Shown piece by piece: positions 43,341-51,430 of a stretch of DNA of 64,000 bases. A model generated the notes under the pieces. That model was not told where the DNA came from. It worked only from the letters and a program-made list of their open reading frames with translations, and made no database searches. Origin of the DNA: Pedosphaera sp. (GTDB taxonomy: Bacteria > Verrucomicrobiota > Verrucomicrobiia > Limisphaerales > Pedosphaeraceae); contig JAQGPC010000295.1 of the NCBI GenBank assembly GCA_028293285.1, forward strand, positions 1-64,000. The letters are read 5' to 3'. The stretch's first letter is position 1, and each line of letters starts with the position of its first letter. The position numbers and the translations under genes are program-made.

Positions 43341-44597
43341 CTATCCGCGACAGAACTTCTCGAAAGCGCCGCCGAAGAGTTCTTTGACGTCGCGTTCGAC
43401 TTCCGCAGGGGAGGTTTGCCAGCCGGTTTGTCCCAGTTCCGTGTATTTCTCCACCAGGATATTTGAGATGACGCGGCGGCTGTGCTGCCATTTGTAAACG
43501 ATCTGGTCGAGCACGCGGGCGTCGGAATGCTGCGGCGTGAAGCTGGGGCCAAGCAATTCAATGCGCATGCGGGTGATCTCGTCGATGAGAGAAGGGATAT
43601 TGGTAAACCACCAGCAGCCGAAGATATGCAGGTTGCGAAACTTACGGGCGAGGATGCACAGCTCGTGTTGGTTCTCGCGGGCAAGAACAGTAGCGAGAAA
43701 CTTGTTTTGCGGAAATTGAGCGCAAAGATTTTGCAGCGTGTTGAGATCGCTCAGGCCAACGCCATCACCGGCCAATTTTAATTGAGGATTAACGGCGCGT
43801 TTGACGCCCGGCATCAGCGCGAAGGGCAGGTTATGCTCGCGGCAATGCGGCAACACGGCGTGCTCGATTAAGTTTGCGGAAACGGTATTCGCAGGAAACG
43901 CGAAATCAGGCGGCAACGAAACCATCAGGTATTTGGCATCAATGCGTTTGGACCAGTCCGCCAGAAAGCGGCGGATTTCGCTATAGGTTTTGCTCCCGGG
44001 ATTTACTTCCACGCTGTAACCCCATTGTGCGAGCTTGGGAGCAGTTTCCGGCCAGTTCAGAATGAGCGGATCAATGCGGAGCGCGGCAGTAAACCGTTCG
44101 TCACGGTGAAAGCCTTTTTCCCAGACTGGACGTTCAAGGTCATCGAATGGGGAATTGGTCATGCAGATGTTACGCACACCGGCAAGTTCCATGCATTGAG
44201 TAATGTGCTGTTCCACAGTTCGGCCAGCGAACCATTGGCGCAAAGCAGGCAGATCACGTTTCTTTACATCGAGTCCAAGCGCATGCAGCGTGGTCAGGAC
44301 GCCGCGACAAGCTTCCGAGATGGGCGAGTGTTCGATGAAAAGGGTATTCCAAATGAGGTCAGCTTGTTCGGTCTTGGAGAGCGACCAAAACTTATCGTAG
44401 GAAACATCATGGAGACGGAAGGACTCGGCCACGAGATAATGATAGATGAGCAAATCATCAATGCCCCAGAGCAGGAGTTCGCCAAAAACAGGTTCGTAAA
44501 GATGCGTATGGATGTCGTAAATGGGAGTGGACGCGACAATCTCTTCAACTTGGGCTGCAAACGGTACCCGGCTGGCTTCAGACAAAATCGATTTCAT
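43341..44597 (-). CDS. Uronate isomerase-like amidohydrolase
   Basis: The 418-residue protein has the N-terminal metal motif PIYDIHTHLYEP, NICMTNSPFDD and the late GPSFTPQHSDARVLDQIVYKW, typical of the glucuronate isomerase (UxaC) branch of the amidohydrolase superfamily. It is shorter than classical UxaC (about 470 residues). It may isomerise a uronate or a related sugar acid. An IS1-like element lies 49 bp upstream of its start, between it and any original promoter. The cupredoxin-like gene follows after 71 bp on the same strand. Confidence 0.82.
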   Translation of the reverse strand: MKSILSEASRVPFAAQVEEIVASTPIYDIHTHLYEPVFGELLLWGIDDLLIYHYLVAESFRLHDVSYDKFWSLSKTEQADLIWNTLFIEHSPISEACRGVLTTLHALGLDVKKRDLPALRQWFAGRTVEQHITQCMELAGVRNICMTNSPFDDLERPVWEKGFHRDERFTAALRIDPLILNWPETAPKLAQWGYSVEVNPGSKTYSEIRRFLADWSKRIDAKYLMVSLPPDFAFPANTVSANLIEHAVLPHCREHNLPFALMPGVKRAVNPQLKLAGDGVGLSDLNTLQNLCAQFPQNKFLATVLARENQHELCILARKFRNLHIFGCWWFTNIPSLIDEITRMRIELLGPSFTPQHSDARVLDQIVYKWQHSRRVISNILVEKYTELGQTGWQTSPAEVERDVKELFGGAFEKFCRG

Positions 44598-44655
44598 CGG
44601 ATGGCGAGGTTAAGAAAGAATTCAACGCACTGCCATAAGAATTTAGGGTAGTGTC

Positions 44656-44832
44656 CTAATTTGAATTTTTCTTTCTGCGGTCGCTTAACAGCCCATCCAC
44701 ATAAACATAGATTACGACGCAAACGAAGACGGGTATGTAATATCCAAACTTAAGCGTTAAAAAATGAAGGTTATATGAATACACGGCAAACCAAACGCAT
44801 AAAAAAATCCACTGTTTCCAATTCTTTCTCAC
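44656..44832 (-). CDS. IS passenger ORF 2, small membrane protein
   Basis: GTG 44832 overlaps the TGA stop of the 102-residue passenger ORF (GTGA, 44829-44832), a classic coupling arrangement. The 58-residue product starts VRKNWKQWIFLCVWFAVY. It has two hydrophobic stretches (about residues 8-20 and 30-46, YYIPVFVCVVIYVYV) and a basic end (LLSDRRKKNSN). The stop codon lies inside the terminal inverted repeat, so the frame fills the element exactly. No family is recognised. Confidence 0.6.
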   Translation of the reverse strand: MRKNWKQWIFLCVWFAVYSYNLHFLTLKFGYYIPVFVCVVIYVYVDGLLSDRRKKNSN

Positions 44833-45137
44833 TGCTTTCCTTTCACTTCCGCAGCAATTGCAACCTTAACCGCCGATTTTGGTGAGACAACGGGCGGAAT
44901 GTCCAAGACCGCAACAAACCTTTCGTCTGAATCATCCTTGCCAGCCCTGTGCGACCACGCATAGCAACGCGTGGCCTTGGGGTGTCCTCGCAGATCAAAC
45001 ACTTCTACGATGCCATTCCAGATTGTTTTACCCTGAAATACTTCACGCACAGGAACCGATTCAACGTGTGTCGAATCGGCCTTGTGCATGTGAGATATTA
45101 CCAGTTGTAACCGCTCGATATATTCTTTATTCGCCAC
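44829..45137 (-). CDS. IS passenger ORF 1, conserved-looking 102-residue protein
   Basis: GTG 45137 overlaps the last codons of the transposase frame (stop at 45127). The 102-residue product runs VANKEYIERLQLVISHMHKA, then DSTHVESVPVREVFQG, VEVFDLRGHPKATRCYAWSH, and a hydrophobic VLDIPPVVSP region before a Lys-rich end. It is soluble. An internal ATG (MHKADST) is an alternative start. Unlike the transposase it has no frameshift, which suggests selection or a young insertion. The function is unknown; a role in transposition or in host benefit are both possible. Confidence 0.65.
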   Translation of the reverse strand: MANKEYIERLQLVISHMHKADSTHVESVPVREVFQGKTIWNGIVEVFDLRGHPKATRCYAWSHRAGKDDSDERFVAVLDIPPVVSPKSAVKVAIAAEVKGKQ

Positions 45138-45785
45138 AATTCTTAACCAGTTCCTCAACCGTCCATTGACTCTTTTCAATGCCAGCAGCCATCGCAGGAG
45201 TGCAACGAATCGTGCTGTGAGTCTTGCACAGATTATAATAAGCAAAATTCATTGCAACCGCAGCCTGAAAGTTTTCCAGCTTCTTACTGAAAGCATTGGT
45301 CAAACGGCTCAAACGGCTCAAGCGGCGGCAATGCATGCGGAGCGTGTGATTCTGCTTCTCAACGTGTGAAGTTGAAACGGGCTATACCGGCTTGCTGCGT
45401 CCTTGTTGAGATTACTGAGGGAGTAGGTTTTTACAATTTGCGCGTAGTCCACTTCACTTCCAAAGCTGCGTTCAATCGCATCAGGATAAGCCTTGAGCGC
45501 ATCAGTGGAATCTGAATGCGGTTAGCCCATGCGACTGGCAAGATCATCCATGAAGGCTTTGGCGTGATAGGAATCACGCTTACCCACCAGAAACGCGGGA
45601 ATCAATTTTGTGTCTGCGTCCAAGGCGATGAAAGTCCACACGTCACCGATTCCGGTAACCATATCTTTAGCCGTGGCGTTTTTCTTTTTCTTGCCGATGA
45701 ATCCCCAAAGCTCATCAACTTCAACTTGCTGGCATTTCACGTTCCTCATTTTCTCATCCATAATCTTGGCGCAACCTAAATTCAA
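45127..45785 (-). pseudogene. IS1-family transposase, truncated and frameshifted
   Basis: The reading frame starts inside the right inverted repeat and lacks the usual N-terminal helix-turn-helix/zinc region. It has VEVDELWGFIGKKKKNA and WTFIALDADTKLIPAFLVGK of the DDE domain, and the C-terminal HCRRLSRLTNAF-like region with TPAMAAGIE. Between these parts the frame shifts: one extra G after SRM (near 45517), a lost T shortly after (near 45500), and a lost G near SRYSP (about 45378). Repairing these restores continuous similarity (ANRIQIS, then VSTSHVEKQNHTLRMHC). It should not make active transposase. Confidence 0.85.
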
Positions 45786-45810
45786 ATTAGGACACTACCG
45801 AATTTAGTAA

Positions 45811-45912
45811 AGGTAGGATAGGCATCCTGCCTGTCTGAGAGCGTAATGAGATGTTATCCATGACAAGCGCTATGGATTCTTCCCGGACCGGCGAGACGCC
45901 CATCCTACTTTC
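45811..45912. repeat. Imperfect 100-bp palindrome
   Basis: The outer arm GGTAGGATAGGCATCCTGCC (from 45811) is mirrored by GGCGAGACGCCCATCCTACTTT (ending 45912). An inner pair ATCCAT / ATGGAT (about 45856-45877) encloses GACAAGCGCT. It begins a few bases outside the IS target duplication and ends about 20 bp past the TPR gene stop. It may be an older small repeat element or the 3' structure of the TPR transcript. Confidence 0.6.
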
Positions 45913-45931
45913 GGGTTCGCAGCTACCGACA

Positions 45932-46702
45932 TTAAGCAGGGACTTTGCGAGACAGGCTTTTCGCACGCCGCACCCAGACGCGGTCGCGCTTGCGTTGGAA
46001 AGCTGGAGCGTGGGCGTCATCGTGAATCACATCCTTGATTTCGACGCGAGCAAGGTCAGGTTGATTCTTCGCGAGGTAGAGTTCAGCGAGTTGAACTTTG
46101 GCGCGGGCATACGAATGGTTGGAGGTGACTTGCTGCCAGATTTCCAAAGCGGCATTTTGTTCGCCGAGCGCGGTCAAAGTTTCGGCCAGCGCCATCATGG
46201 AATAGCCGTAATCGTGCTTGGGATCTTCCGCACAAACGCCTTCCAGCAGCGGACGGGCTTCAGCAGCACGCTTCAGACGGAGCAGGGATTGACCCAAGTG
46301 GGCACGAGCATCAATGTCCTTGGGATCACGTTCGAGTGCGGCCCGATAACAGGTTTCGGCTTTTTGGAATTTGCCCTGCCGGAAATAGATATCGCCAAGT
46401 TGAAAATGATGGACGGCATTATCAAGGTGATGAATCTGTGCTTCCAGTTCTTTGATGCGCTTGCGTTTGGCCGCGCCCGGAAGCTCGAATCCCTGTGAAG
46501 CGGAGCCGGAATTGCGGTAAACGATGAAATAATAAAAAACGGCGCTAAAAACCGAAAAGAAAAAGATGAACGCGGCCCAAATATATTCCCGGTTCCGGAT
46601 GGCATGGATGAACATCCAGATTTGAAAAAGGGTCAGCAGTACAAAAGGAAGACTGAGCCAGCTATCGAATTCGGTCACGTCTGTAATCAGCGAGGCCACC
46701 AT
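45932..46702 (-). CDS. TPR-repeat membrane protein
   Basis: The 256-residue protein begins with two hydrophobic segments (about residues 18-35 and 40-62: LPFVLLTLFQIWMFIHAI, WAAFIFFFSVFSAVFYYF). At least four tetratricopeptide repeats follow from about residue 95 (FQLGDIYFRQGKFQKAETCY; AHLGQSLLRLKRAAEARPLL; ALAETLTALGEQNAALEIW; VQLAELYLAKNQPDLARVEI). TPRs bind partner proteins, here on one face of the inner membrane. It has no close partner gene; IS1-like DNA lies downstream. The client is unknown. Confidence 0.85.
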   Translation of the reverse strand: MVASLITDVTEFDSWLSLPFVLLTLFQIWMFIHAIRNREYIWAAFIFFFSVFSAVFYYFIVYRNSGSASQGFELPGAAKRKRIKELEAQIHHLDNAVHHFQLGDIYFRQGKFQKAETCYRAALERDPKDIDARAHLGQSLLRLKRAAEARPLLEGVCAEDPKHDYGYSMMALAETLTALGEQNAALEIWQQVTSNHSYARAKVQLAELYLAKNQPDLARVEIKDVIHDDAHAPAFQRKRDRVWVRRAKSLSRKVPA

Positions 46703-47003
46703 TAGAAAAGGCTATAACAACCGGTTAATGGGATGCAATCAAACTTTATACCAACCGACGTCCTTATACACAATCGTGAGACAAGGCAAAATTTGGGAAC
46801 AAAATGTTCTCATTGTCCTCATAACGCTTTAGTCCCAGGCGGACTTGAAGCGGGTGGCTGACGGATGAAAGGCCAAGACGCGGATGCAGCAGGTTGGGGT
46901 CAAACAAGTTTCGTGTTACTTTTTGACGCAGTCGGGGTCGTAAATAGACATAAACAGCTTGTTTTCGGTATCTATTTAGATAAATGTCTGCGGGGATTAG
47001 CCA
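46703..47003. other. Divergent intergenic region
   Basis: No gene is supported. The region separates the TPR gene (minus) and the glycosyltransferase gene (plus) and should hold both promoters, but no clear hexamer pair or palindrome stands out. Confidence 0.4.
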
Positions 47004-47759
47004 ATGAATAAGACCCTCATAGTGGTGCCAACATACAATGAGCGCGAAAACCTTCCAGCGCTGGCGGAACGGTTGTTGAAGCTTTCTGTACCGGTGGACC
47101 TGCTGGTGGTGGATGACAATTCGCCCGATGGCACTGGGCAAGTGGCGGATGAACTGGCAGCGAAACATCCTTCGATTCATGTGTTGCATCGCGCTCAGAA
47201 GCAGGGATTGGGACGGGCCTATTGCGCGGGATTTACATGGGCATTGGAACGCGATTACGAGTTTGTCATGGAGATGGACGGGGATTTTTCGCACAACCCC
47301 GATGACATTCCCAAGTTTTTAGAAGCGGCCAAAGATGCGGACCTGGTTTTGGGATCGCGTTATTGCAATGGCATCCGGGTAATCAACTGGCCGTTGAGAC
47401 GATTAATGTTGAGCAAGAGCGCGGCGGAATATGTGAGGCTCATTACAGGAATGCCGTTTACCGATCCCACGGGTGGTTTTAAATGTTTTCGTCGTCGCGC
47501 CCTACAATCTCTCGACCTGAATACGATTGAATCGAACGGCTATTGTTTCCAGATCGAGATGACGCATAAAATCTGGCGGCAGGGAATGAAGGTGGTGGAA
47601 GTGCCAATTATTTTCACTGACCGCTTTGCAGGGACTTCCAAGATGTCCGGCGGCATCGTTAATGAGGCGTTGTGGATGGTGTGGAAATTATTGTTTCAGA
47701 ACGGACTTAGGCGCAAGCCGCGTGGTAAAGCTCCATTGCGTGAACTGGATAAGACGTAG
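47004..47759 (+). CDS. Polyprenol-phosphate glycosyltransferase (DPM1-like, GT2)
   Basis: The 251-residue protein is a GT-A fold family 2 enzyme. It has VVPTYNERENLPAL, VVDDNSPDGTGQVAD, the EMDGDFSHNP metal motif, GSRYCNG and DPTGGFKCFRRRAL. It lacks membrane spans, as in soluble dolichol/polyprenol-phosphate mannose synthases. It probably makes a lipid-linked sugar at the cytoplasmic membrane face for glycosylation outside. No cognate glycosyltransferase-C is in the window. The DUF1648 gene follows. Confidence 0.9.
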   Translation: MNKTLIVVPTYNERENLPALAERLLKLSVPVDLLVVDDNSPDGTGQVADELAAKHPSIHVLHRAQKQGLGRAYCAGFTWALERDYEFVMEMDGDFSHNPDDIPKFLEAAKDADLVLGSRYCNGIRVINWPLRRLMLSKSAAEYVRLITGMPFTDPTGGFKCFRRRALQSLDLNTIESNGYCFQIEMTHKIWRQGMKVVEVPIIFTDRFAGTSKMSGGIVNEALWMVWKLLFQNGLRRKPRGKAPLRELDKT

Positions 47760-47818
47760 GATTAGGATTTCTCTGAGTGGCAAGGAGTGGGCGGCAGTAT
47801 TTCAAGCCATTAAAGCTT

Positions 47819-48322
47819 ATGAAAACATTACGTAATCCAGCGATGCTGCTCGCGTTATTGTATTTTGGATTCGCAATGTATGTGCTTTGGACCATTCCGC
47901 AACTTCCACTGCGGGTGGCAACTCACTTCGGTTTGAGCGGGCAACCCAACAATTGGATGAGCAAGTCGGAGTATCTTCGTTTCATGGGAATTTTTGGTTT
48001 TATTTTTCCTTTCTCCATTGTCGGGATTTGTTTTCTGGTGCGGTTCTTGCCGGCGAGTGCTTTCAACATGCCGCGACGAGATTACTGGTTATCGCCTGAG
48101 CATCGTGGCGAGACATTTCGATACTTTTTGCATCAATCGTTATGGTTCGCCTGCATGGCCGTGGGCTTTCTGGCCGGTCTTCACTGTCTGCTGGTGCAAG
48201 CCAATCATGTGTCGGGGGGAAGACTGCCGTTAATTCCGCTTTTGATATTAGCAGGAACATTTCTGATTGGGCAGATCGGTTGGGGTATACATCTGGTGCG
48301 GCATTTTAAGAAAGTGGTTTAA
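47819..48322 (+). CDS. DUF1648-type membrane protein
   Basis: From ATG 47819 the product is 167 residues; an upstream GTG at 47777 gives a less natural start. It has the DUF1648 signature LPLRVATHFGLSGQPNNWMSK after the first helix, and four transmembrane segments in all. The function of this domain is unknown, though it occurs with SdpI-like immunity proteins. It lies 59 bp after the glycosyltransferase gene. Confidence 0.78.
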   Translation: MKTLRNPAMLLALLYFGFAMYVLWTIPQLPLRVATHFGLSGQPNNWMSKSEYLRFMGIFGFIFPFSIVGICFLVRFLPASAFNMPRRDYWLSPEHRGETFRYFLHQSLWFACMAVGFLAGLHCLLVQANHVSGGRLPLIPLLILAGTFLIGQIGWGIHLVRHFKKVV

Positions 48323-48377
48323 CTTCGTGTCTTCATTTAAGATTCGACACTGCGAGTTTTCGGATTAGCTTTCTGCC

Positions 48378-48764
48378 ATGATTAAAGGGTTCTCAAATAA
48401 TAAAGGATCGGCAAGGCGATTGCCTTGGAGATTCCTCGTATTGTTCGCACTCGGCTGTCTGCTGTTTGTGAATGGATGCAGCACAGAAAAAAATTGGGAC
48501 AGCCAGATTGGCAATTATACTTACGACGAGATGGTCAGCGATTACGGTGCGCCGTTAACTTCCACGAAGGTGGCAGGCGGTGGAACTGTTGCCCGGTGGG
48601 CGATTTACCGGGAGCAGGAACACACAGACGAATTGCGCCAGAAGCAGGACGGGAGTGTTGAACATTTACCCCCGTCGGGGTCCGCCTGGCGGACGGATTA
48701 TCTATATGAGATGACGTTTGATTCGGGAGGCAAACTCATAAGCTGGAAAAAGGTCCGTCCTTGA
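48378..48764 (+). CDS. Hypothetical lipoprotein
   Basis: The 128-residue product has an N-terminal signal (WRFLVLFALGCLLFVNGC) ending in a lipobox-like LFVNGC, so Cys34 should be lipidated. The mature part (YTYDEMVSDYGAPLTSTKVA...TDYLYEMTFDSGGKLISWKK) is small and beta-rich, with a TYDEMVSDYGAP pattern reminiscent of SmpA/BamE-like proteins. That similarity is weak. The first 16 residues are unusually long and basic for a lipoprotein signal. Confidence 0.72.
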   Translation: MIKGFSNNKGSARRLPWRFLVLFALGCLLFVNGCSTEKNWDSQIGNYTYDEMVSDYGAPLTSTKVAGGGTVARWAIYREQEHTDELRQKQDGSVEHLPPSGSAWRTDYLYEMTFDSGGKLISWKKVRP

Positions 48765-48860
48765 TTCGGAGAATGGAAAAGAAATTCATCGTTTAATGAT
48801 TTCGCCTGAGTCGTTGATACGGGCTTGATTGCCGGGAAGGTTCATTTCATTCTCACGCGC

Positions 48861-49424
48861 ATGATTACTGTGATTGTTGGGACGAACCGGCCAGGCAGCC
48901 ATACGCGCAAGGTGGCCAGGCATGTGGAGGAGATGTACGCGGAGATGAAGGTGCCGTTGCAGGTGCTGGATCTGGCAGACATGCCGCCCGAGATTTTTCA
49001 TCCGACTTCGTACGCGGAAAAGCCGAAATCGTTCCAGCCATTTTCGGATGCGGTGCTGAAATCTTCCGGGTTGGTGGTGGTGACGCCGGAATACAATGGG
49101 AGCGTGCCCGGCGTGCTCAAATATTTTATTGATATGTTGAAATTCCCGGAGAGTTTTGAAAAACGTCCGGTGTGTTTTGTGGGCTTGTCGGCGGGAGTGT
49201 GGGGCGCGTTGAGACCGGTGGAACAGTTGCAGCTTATCTTCGGCTATCGTAACGCGTATATTTATCCCGAACGGGTGTTTCTGCCACAGGTTGCAAAATT
49301 ATTAAATATCAATGGCAGGTTGACGAGCCAGGAAATGCTGGATCGCTTGCGAGCGCAGGCGGATGGGTTTGTGGATTTTGTGGAGAAGTTACAGAAAACG
49401 AAGCTGCGGTGGACGGTTCAATAG
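48861..49424 (+). CDS. NAD(P)H-dependent FMN reductase family protein
   Basis: From ATG 48861 the product is 187 residues; the frame extends upstream to 48825 without a better start. It has the flavodoxin-like phosphate loop GTNRPGSHTRKVA and the flavin-contacting TPEYNGSVPGVLKYFID. Such enzymes reduce FMN, quinones, azo dyes or metals using NAD(P)H in the cytoplasm. The partner is unknown. The next gene starts 19 bp later. Confidence 0.88.
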   Translation: MITVIVGTNRPGSHTRKVARHVEEMYAEMKVPLQVLDLADMPPEIFHPTSYAEKPKSFQPFSDAVLKSSGLVVVTPEYNGSVPGVLKYFIDMLKFPESFEKRPVCFVGLSAGVWGALRPVEQLQLIFGYRNAYIYPERVFLPQVAKLLNINGRLTSQEMLDRLRAQADGFVDFVEKLQKTKLRWTVQ

Positions 49425-49443
49425 AAGTGCGCGACTAATTGAT

Positions 49444-50283
49444 ATGACAAAATTAAGTGCATCAAAGTTGGCGGTATGCAGTTGGTCGTTGCAACCGTCC
49501 AGCCCGGAGCAGTTGCTGGAGCAACTCAAAACGATTGGCATCTCGCGGGTGCAGATTGCGCTGGATCCATTGCGGGAGAAGCCGGAGGTATGGGGCAATT
49601 TTCCCGAGTTGTGTCGCGCAAACAAAATAAAACTGGTCTCAGGAATGTTCGTAACGGTGGGCGAGGATTATTCCACTCCAGAAACGATTCGGCGCACGGG
49701 CGGCGTGGTGCCGGACGGAACCTGGAAGGAAAACTGGCGCAACATCCAGGCAAACGCGGCGATTGCCGAGGAACTAGGATTGCAGTTAGTGACGTTCCAT
49801 GCCGGTTTTCTGCCGCACGAGCCGAGCGATCCGGAGTTTGGCAGGTTGGTTGAGCGGATAGCGGACATTGCGGATGTATTTGCAGCACGAGGGATGGAGC
49901 TTGGTTTTGAAACCGGGCAGGAGACGGCGGAAACGCTGAGCGTTTTTTTGGAGGAATTGGATTGGCCGAATGTGGGTGTGAATTTTGACCCGGCCAACAT
50001 GATTCTTTATGAGAAGGGCGATCCGATTGAAGCGCTGCGCGAACTAGCCCCGTGGATCAAGCAATGCCATATCAAGGACGCCACCCGCACGAAGGTGCGC
50101 GGCGCGTGGGGCGAGGAAGTGCCGGTGGGAACCGGCGAGGTGGATTGGAAAGCATTTTTTAAGACGCTCGAAGAAGTGGAATTTCATGGTGATCTGGCAA
50201 TTGAACGGGAAGCGGGCAGCCAGCGGGTGGAGGATATTCGGTCGGCAAAACAAGTGGTGGAAAAGATTTTGAAGGAGAGTTGA
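49444..50283 (+). CDS. Sugar phosphate isomerase/epimerase family TIM-barrel protein
   Basis: From ATG 49444 the product is 279 residues. It has the xylose isomerase-like/AP-endonuclease 2 TIM-barrel pattern: VCSWSLQP at the first strand, LVTFHAGFLP, ELGFETGQET, VNFDPANMILY, QCHIKDATRTK and LAIEREAGSQR, which supply Glu, Asp and His metal ligands. It probably isomerises or epimerises a sugar or inositol derivative. A Gfo/Idh/MocA gene follows 31 bp later, a frequent pairing in sugar or inositol breakdown. Confidence 0.87.
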   Translation: MTKLSASKLAVCSWSLQPSSPEQLLEQLKTIGISRVQIALDPLREKPEVWGNFPELCRANKIKLVSGMFVTVGEDYSTPETIRRTGGVVPDGTWKENWRNIQANAAIAEELGLQLVTFHAGFLPHEPSDPEFGRLVERIADIADVFAARGMELGFETGQETAETLSVFLEELDWPNVGVNFDPANMILYEKGDPIEALRELAPWIKQCHIKDATRTKVRGAWGEEVPVGTGEVDWKAFFKTLEEVEFHGDLAIEREAGSQRVEDIRSAKQVVEKILKES

Positions 50284-50314
50284 AGGATTAAGCTGCGATT
50301 GAGTCTGAACTCAT

Positions 50315-51337
50315 ATGATTAAAGTGGGCATCGTGGGGCTGGGGTTCATGGCGGCGACGCATCTCAAGGCGTATCGGCAATTGGGCGGCATGCGTATCGG
50401 GGGATTGTGCAGTCCGAGCGGACGGCATTTGGATGGAGATTTTTCAACGGTTGCGGGAAATATCGGCACGGCGGAACCGCTGAAGTTGGACATGGCGTTT
50501 GTCAAACCGTATCGCATTTTTGCTGACATGCTGACAGACCCGGAGATTGACCTCGTTGACATCTGTGCGCCGACGCATGCGCATGCTGAATTGGCTGTGG
50601 CGGCATTGAAGGCGGGCAAGCATGTAATATGTGAAAAGCCGCTGGCGCGAACCAGTGCGCAGGCGCGGGAGATTGTCGAAGCGGCGCAAGCTGCCAAAGG
50701 ATTTTTCATGCCGGCGATGTGCCTGCGCTTCTGGCCGGAATGGGCGTGGTTGAAAAAGGCGATTGATGAGAAAAGTTACGGGAAGGTTTTAGGAGCGCGG
50801 TTTCGTCGCGTTTGTGAACCGCCGGGTTGGGGACACAAATCTTACTTCGACGGCGCACGGTCAGGTGGGGCGTTGCTGGATTTGCACATACACGATACGG
50901 ATTTTGTGCAGTTTTGCTTCGGTCGGCCAAGCGGTGTTTATTCCACAGGTTATAGCAAGTTCAGCGGAGCGATAGATCATGTGACGACGCAATATCGCGT
51001 GGCATCGGGAGCAATGGTGTCGGCGGAGGGAAGTTGGGCCATGACGAAAGGATTCGGTTTCAACATGGCTTACACGGTGAATTTTGAAAAGGCCACGGCA
51101 GACTATGATATGGCGCGAGGAGTGGATGGCTTGCGGCTTATTGAAGAAGTGCAGGAACCGCGAACCATTCAGTGCGAGGGAGCGGATGGTTATGTTCAGG
51201 AACTTGGTTATTTGCTGGAGTGTATTCGTAGTGGAACCCGGCCCAGCGTGGTAACGGCGACTGATGCTTTGAGCGCGGTGGAAATTTGTGAGGCAGAAGA
51301 AATGTCTATTCAACAGGGAATAGAAATAGAATTGTAG
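50315..51337 (+). CDS. Gfo/Idh/MocA family oxidoreductase
   Basis: The 340-residue protein has the N-terminal Rossmann motif VGIVGLGFMAATHLKAY and DICAPTHAHAELAVAALKAG. It then has the conserved HVICEKPLART, with the catalytic-site Lys, and the SGGALLDLHIHDTDFVQF region. It oxidises or reduces a sugar or cyclitol using NAD(P) in the cytoplasm. With the upstream TIM-barrel protein it probably forms a short catabolic unit; the substrate is not readable. Confidence 0.92.
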   Translation: MIKVGIVGLGFMAATHLKAYRQLGGMRIGGLCSPSGRHLDGDFSTVAGNIGTAEPLKLDMAFVKPYRIFADMLTDPEIDLVDICAPTHAHAELAVAALKAGKHVICEKPLARTSAQAREIVEAAQAAKGFFMPAMCLRFWPEWAWLKKAIDEKSYGKVLGARFRRVCEPPGWGHKSYFDGARSGGALLDLHIHDTDFVQFCFGRPSGVYSTGYSKFSGAIDHVTTQYRVASGAMVSAEGSWAMTKGFGFNMAYTVNFEKATADYDMARGVDGLRLIEEVQEPRTIQCEGADGYVQELGYLLECIRSGTRPSVVTATDALSAVEICEAEEMSIQQGIEIEL

Positions 51338-51430
51338 GTAGAAGAATAGTACCGGTGGTTTGCAGGAACTCTATTAGTAGTAATCTTCTATGATGTTTCC
51401 ACGTCCAACCAGCTCGAATATAAATAATCT

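Larger units (their letters stand above)
44647..45799 (-). mobile_element. IS1-like element, degenerate, with two passenger ORFs
   Basis: Perfect 22-bp terminal inverted repeats lie at 44647-44668 and 45778-45799, beginning GGTAGTGTCCTAA. They are flanked by the 8-bp direct repeat GAATTTAG at 44639-44646 and 45800-45807, the target-site size of the IS1 family. The element is 1153 bp. It contains, on the minus strand, a transposase remnant (45127-45785), a 102-residue passenger ORF (44829-45137) and a 58-residue membrane passenger ORF (44656-44832). The intact ends and target duplication point to a recent insertion, while the transposase has lost its N-terminal part and carries frameshifts. 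Confidence 0.9.

Noticed and set aside
45787-46020. 77-codon minus-strand frame beside the IS
   Set aside because: It reads through the nested palindrome and overlaps the TPR gene end; no start signal.
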